Of a DNA stretch of 6,046 nucleotides, positions 4,919-6,046 are shown in pieces. Where the stretch lies: positions 1-6,046 of the forward strand of contig JAKLHH010000509.1 of NCBI GenBank assembly GCA_022710245.1, in the 5' to 3' direction. Numbering within the stretch: the stretch's first letter is position 1; each line of letters starts with the position of its first letter. This DNA comes from Myxococcota bacterium. Lineage in GTDB: Bacteria > Myxococcota > Polyangia > GCA-2747355 > JAKLHH01. Below the pieces are notes generated by a model that was given only the letters and a program-made list of their open reading frames with translations, did no database searches and was not told the origin of the DNA. The position numbers and the translations under genes are program-made.

Positions 4919-6046
4919 CTACTCCGCCCAGGGGCGCCGGAGAGAGACGGACTGGCCCGCCACTACCTGGACCCGCACCTTCTCGCGGCGGTTCAGCTCG
5001 CGGTTGACGAGCTCGACGGTGTGGGTGCCGGCGGGGAGCGCGAGGTTGACGATCGGCGTCAGCATCGGCGGGCGCGAGTCGATGCGCACGTACGCCCAGG
5101 GCGTGACGATGACGCTCAGCGTCCCTACCCCGGCCGCGCGACGCGCCTTCTTCGTCGGAGCGGACCCACCTCCACTGGTCCCCCCGGAGGGCTCGGTGGG
5201 TCCGGCGATGGTGGGCGACGGTGTGGTCGCGGGCACGCGGACCGCGATCGGCGCTGGCCGGCTCGCAGGCGCCCCGGCCGGATGGTGGAGGACGAGCCGC
5301 TCGCCGATGGACGAGAGCCGCCGCGACGAGGAGCGCTTCTGTGCGCCCCACCGCACCTCCACCACCGCCTTGCTCCCCTTCCATCCGAAGAGGACCTGCG
5401 GCGCGAGGCCGAGGGTCACGCCGTTCCCCACGACCAGAGCCCCGGCTGGCTCGGAGTCGATGATCAGCGACGCGGGCTCCCGGCGCTCCGGCGGATCGGG
5501 TCGCCGCGTGCCCGCGAGCCACCCCCCCACGCCCGCGACCACGAGCACCGCCGCGACCGCCGCGGCGAACAGCCCCCGCCGCCCTCCACCCGCGCTCGCG
5601 CTCGCGCCGCCCGAGCGCGCGCCGAGAGCGCGAGCGCGCGCCGGGGGCGCCGCTCCCGGCTCCAGCCCGGGTGCCGGCTCCCCTGAGATCTGCGCCGGCT
5701 CGTCGGGGACCATGGTCCGCGTGGGCGCCTCCCGGCGCGCTCGCTGCACGCCAGCATCCTCTCGCGCCGCCGGAACCACCTGGGTCTCGCCCTGCTGGGC
5801 ACGGCCCGCCTCGGCGGGGAGCAGCCGGGCGAGGTACGAGGCGACCTGCAACGAGTCTCCGACCTCGGCGAAGCGGCTCAGCTCGCCGAGCGCTTCGGCG
5901 GCGCTCTGGTAGCGGTCGTCCGGACGCGGCGCGAGGAGCCGCCGCACCACGGCCTCGACCTCCGGTGCGACCTCCACGCCGACGGAGGCGAGCAGCGGCA
6001 CCTCCGCCTGCCTCACCCTGGCGAAGAGCTCCGACTCGCTCTCCGC
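4919..6046 (-). CDS. Serine/threonine protein kinase, C-terminal part, with transmembrane helix and PEGA domain
   Basis: The gene enters from the right edge with its frame open, so the ATP-binding and catalytic parts lie outside; 375 residues are visible. Residues 1-62 fit the last helices of a Hanks-type kinase, including VRRLLAPRPDDRYQSAAEAL with the conserved subdomain XI arginine (Arg45). A long Ala/Pro/Arg-rich linker (about 80-157) leads to one hydrophobic span, GLFAAAVAAVLVVAGVGGWL (158-177). The linker side is therefore cytoplasmic and the remainder periplasmic. Residues 193-255 are a degenerate PEGA-like beta module, followed by a Pro/Ser/Thr/Gly linker (256-306). Residues 309-371 form a clear PEGA domain (LSVIVTPWAYVRID, then LPAGTHTVELVN). 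PEGA domains are thought to act at the envelope as binding or sensing modules. A GTG at 6016 could be taken for a start, but kinase-like sequence continues upstream of it. The gene stops 310 bases before the regulator pair, which has its own promoter. Confidence 0.85.
   Translation of the reverse strand, partial: AESESELFARVRQAEVPLLASVGVEVAPEVEAVVRRLLAPRPDDRYQSAAEALGELSRFAEVGDSLQVASYLARLLPAEAGRAQQGETQVVPAAREDAGVQRARREAPTRTMVPDEPAQISGEPAPGLEPGAAPPARARALGARSGGASASAGGGRRGLFAAAVAAVLVVAGVGGWLAGTRRPDPPERREPASLIIDSEPAGALVVGNGVTLGLAPQVLFGWKGSKAVVEVRWGAQKRSSSRRLSSIGERLVLHHPAGAPASRPAPIAVRVPATTPSPTIAGPTEPSGGTSGGGSAPTKKARRAAGVGTLSVIVTPWAYVRIDSRPPMLTPIVNLALPAGTHTVELVNRELNRREKVRVQVVAGQSVSLRRPWAE
5591..5638. 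repeat. Perfect 13-base inverted repeat within the kinase gene
   Basis: CGCGCTCGCGCTC (5591-5603) is inverted exactly at 5626-5638, with 22 bases between. Both arms lie in the low-complexity Ala/Arg/Ser linker just before the transmembrane helix. Arms built only of GC/CT steps in GC-rich coding DNA can arise from codon bias, so no function is claimed. Confidence 0.6.

Noticed and set aside
4824..5522. Second minus-strand frame through the kinase C-terminal region
   Set aside because: It is Arg/Pro/Ala-rich with no domain, while the overlapping frame carries kinase, transmembrane and PEGA signatures.
6014..6016. GTG at 6016 as the kinase gene start
   Set aside because: The frame stays open to the window edge with kinase-like sequence, and the catalytic lobe must lie further upstream.

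Overview
The window is GC-rich bacterial DNA. All six genes I can support lie on the minus strand, so it reads right to left: Ser/Thr kinase tail, MerR-type regulator, sigma region-4-like regulator, purH, purD, tsaC/Sua5-type gene. The organism is most likely a myxobacterium or a related member of the former Deltaproteobacteria. The grounds are high GC, a membrane-anchored Ser/Thr kinase ending in a PEGA domain, and a small regulator combining a Cys/His motif with a sigma-70 region-4 helix-turn-helix, a protein type I associate with that group. The taxonomic call is inference.

Layout from right to left. Positions 6046-4919 encode the C-terminal part of a kinase: end of the kinase lobe, long disordered linker, one transmembrane helix, and two beta-rich PEGA-like modules. 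Positions 4918-4609 are a 310-base control region containing an AT-rich island, a convincing sigma-70-type promoter facing left, and several short dyads. Positions 4608-4039 and 4016-3489 encode two small DNA-binding proteins 22 bases apart, very likely one transcription unit. Positions 3488-3220 are a non-coding gap with a plausible hairpin after the regulator and a purH promoter. Positions 3219-1675 (purH) and 1593-322 (purD) encode two enzymes of de novo purine synthesis, separated by an 81-base spacer with a compact hairpin. The last gene starts one base after the purD stop and runs off the left edge; it encodes an L-threonylcarbamoyladenylate synthase-type protein for tRNA t6A modification.

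PurD makes GAR from phosphoribosylamine, and PurH performs the last two steps to IMP, so purHD is a classic pairing. The tight coupling of a tsaC-type gene behind purD places a tRNA-modification enzyme under purine-operon control. The two regulators upstream have no demonstrated target; their own promoter region and the purH promoter are the obvious candidates. I found no mobile element, CRISPR array, tRNA or rRNA. The most interesting part is the regulator pair and its dyad-rich promoter; I cannot claim a wholly new system.
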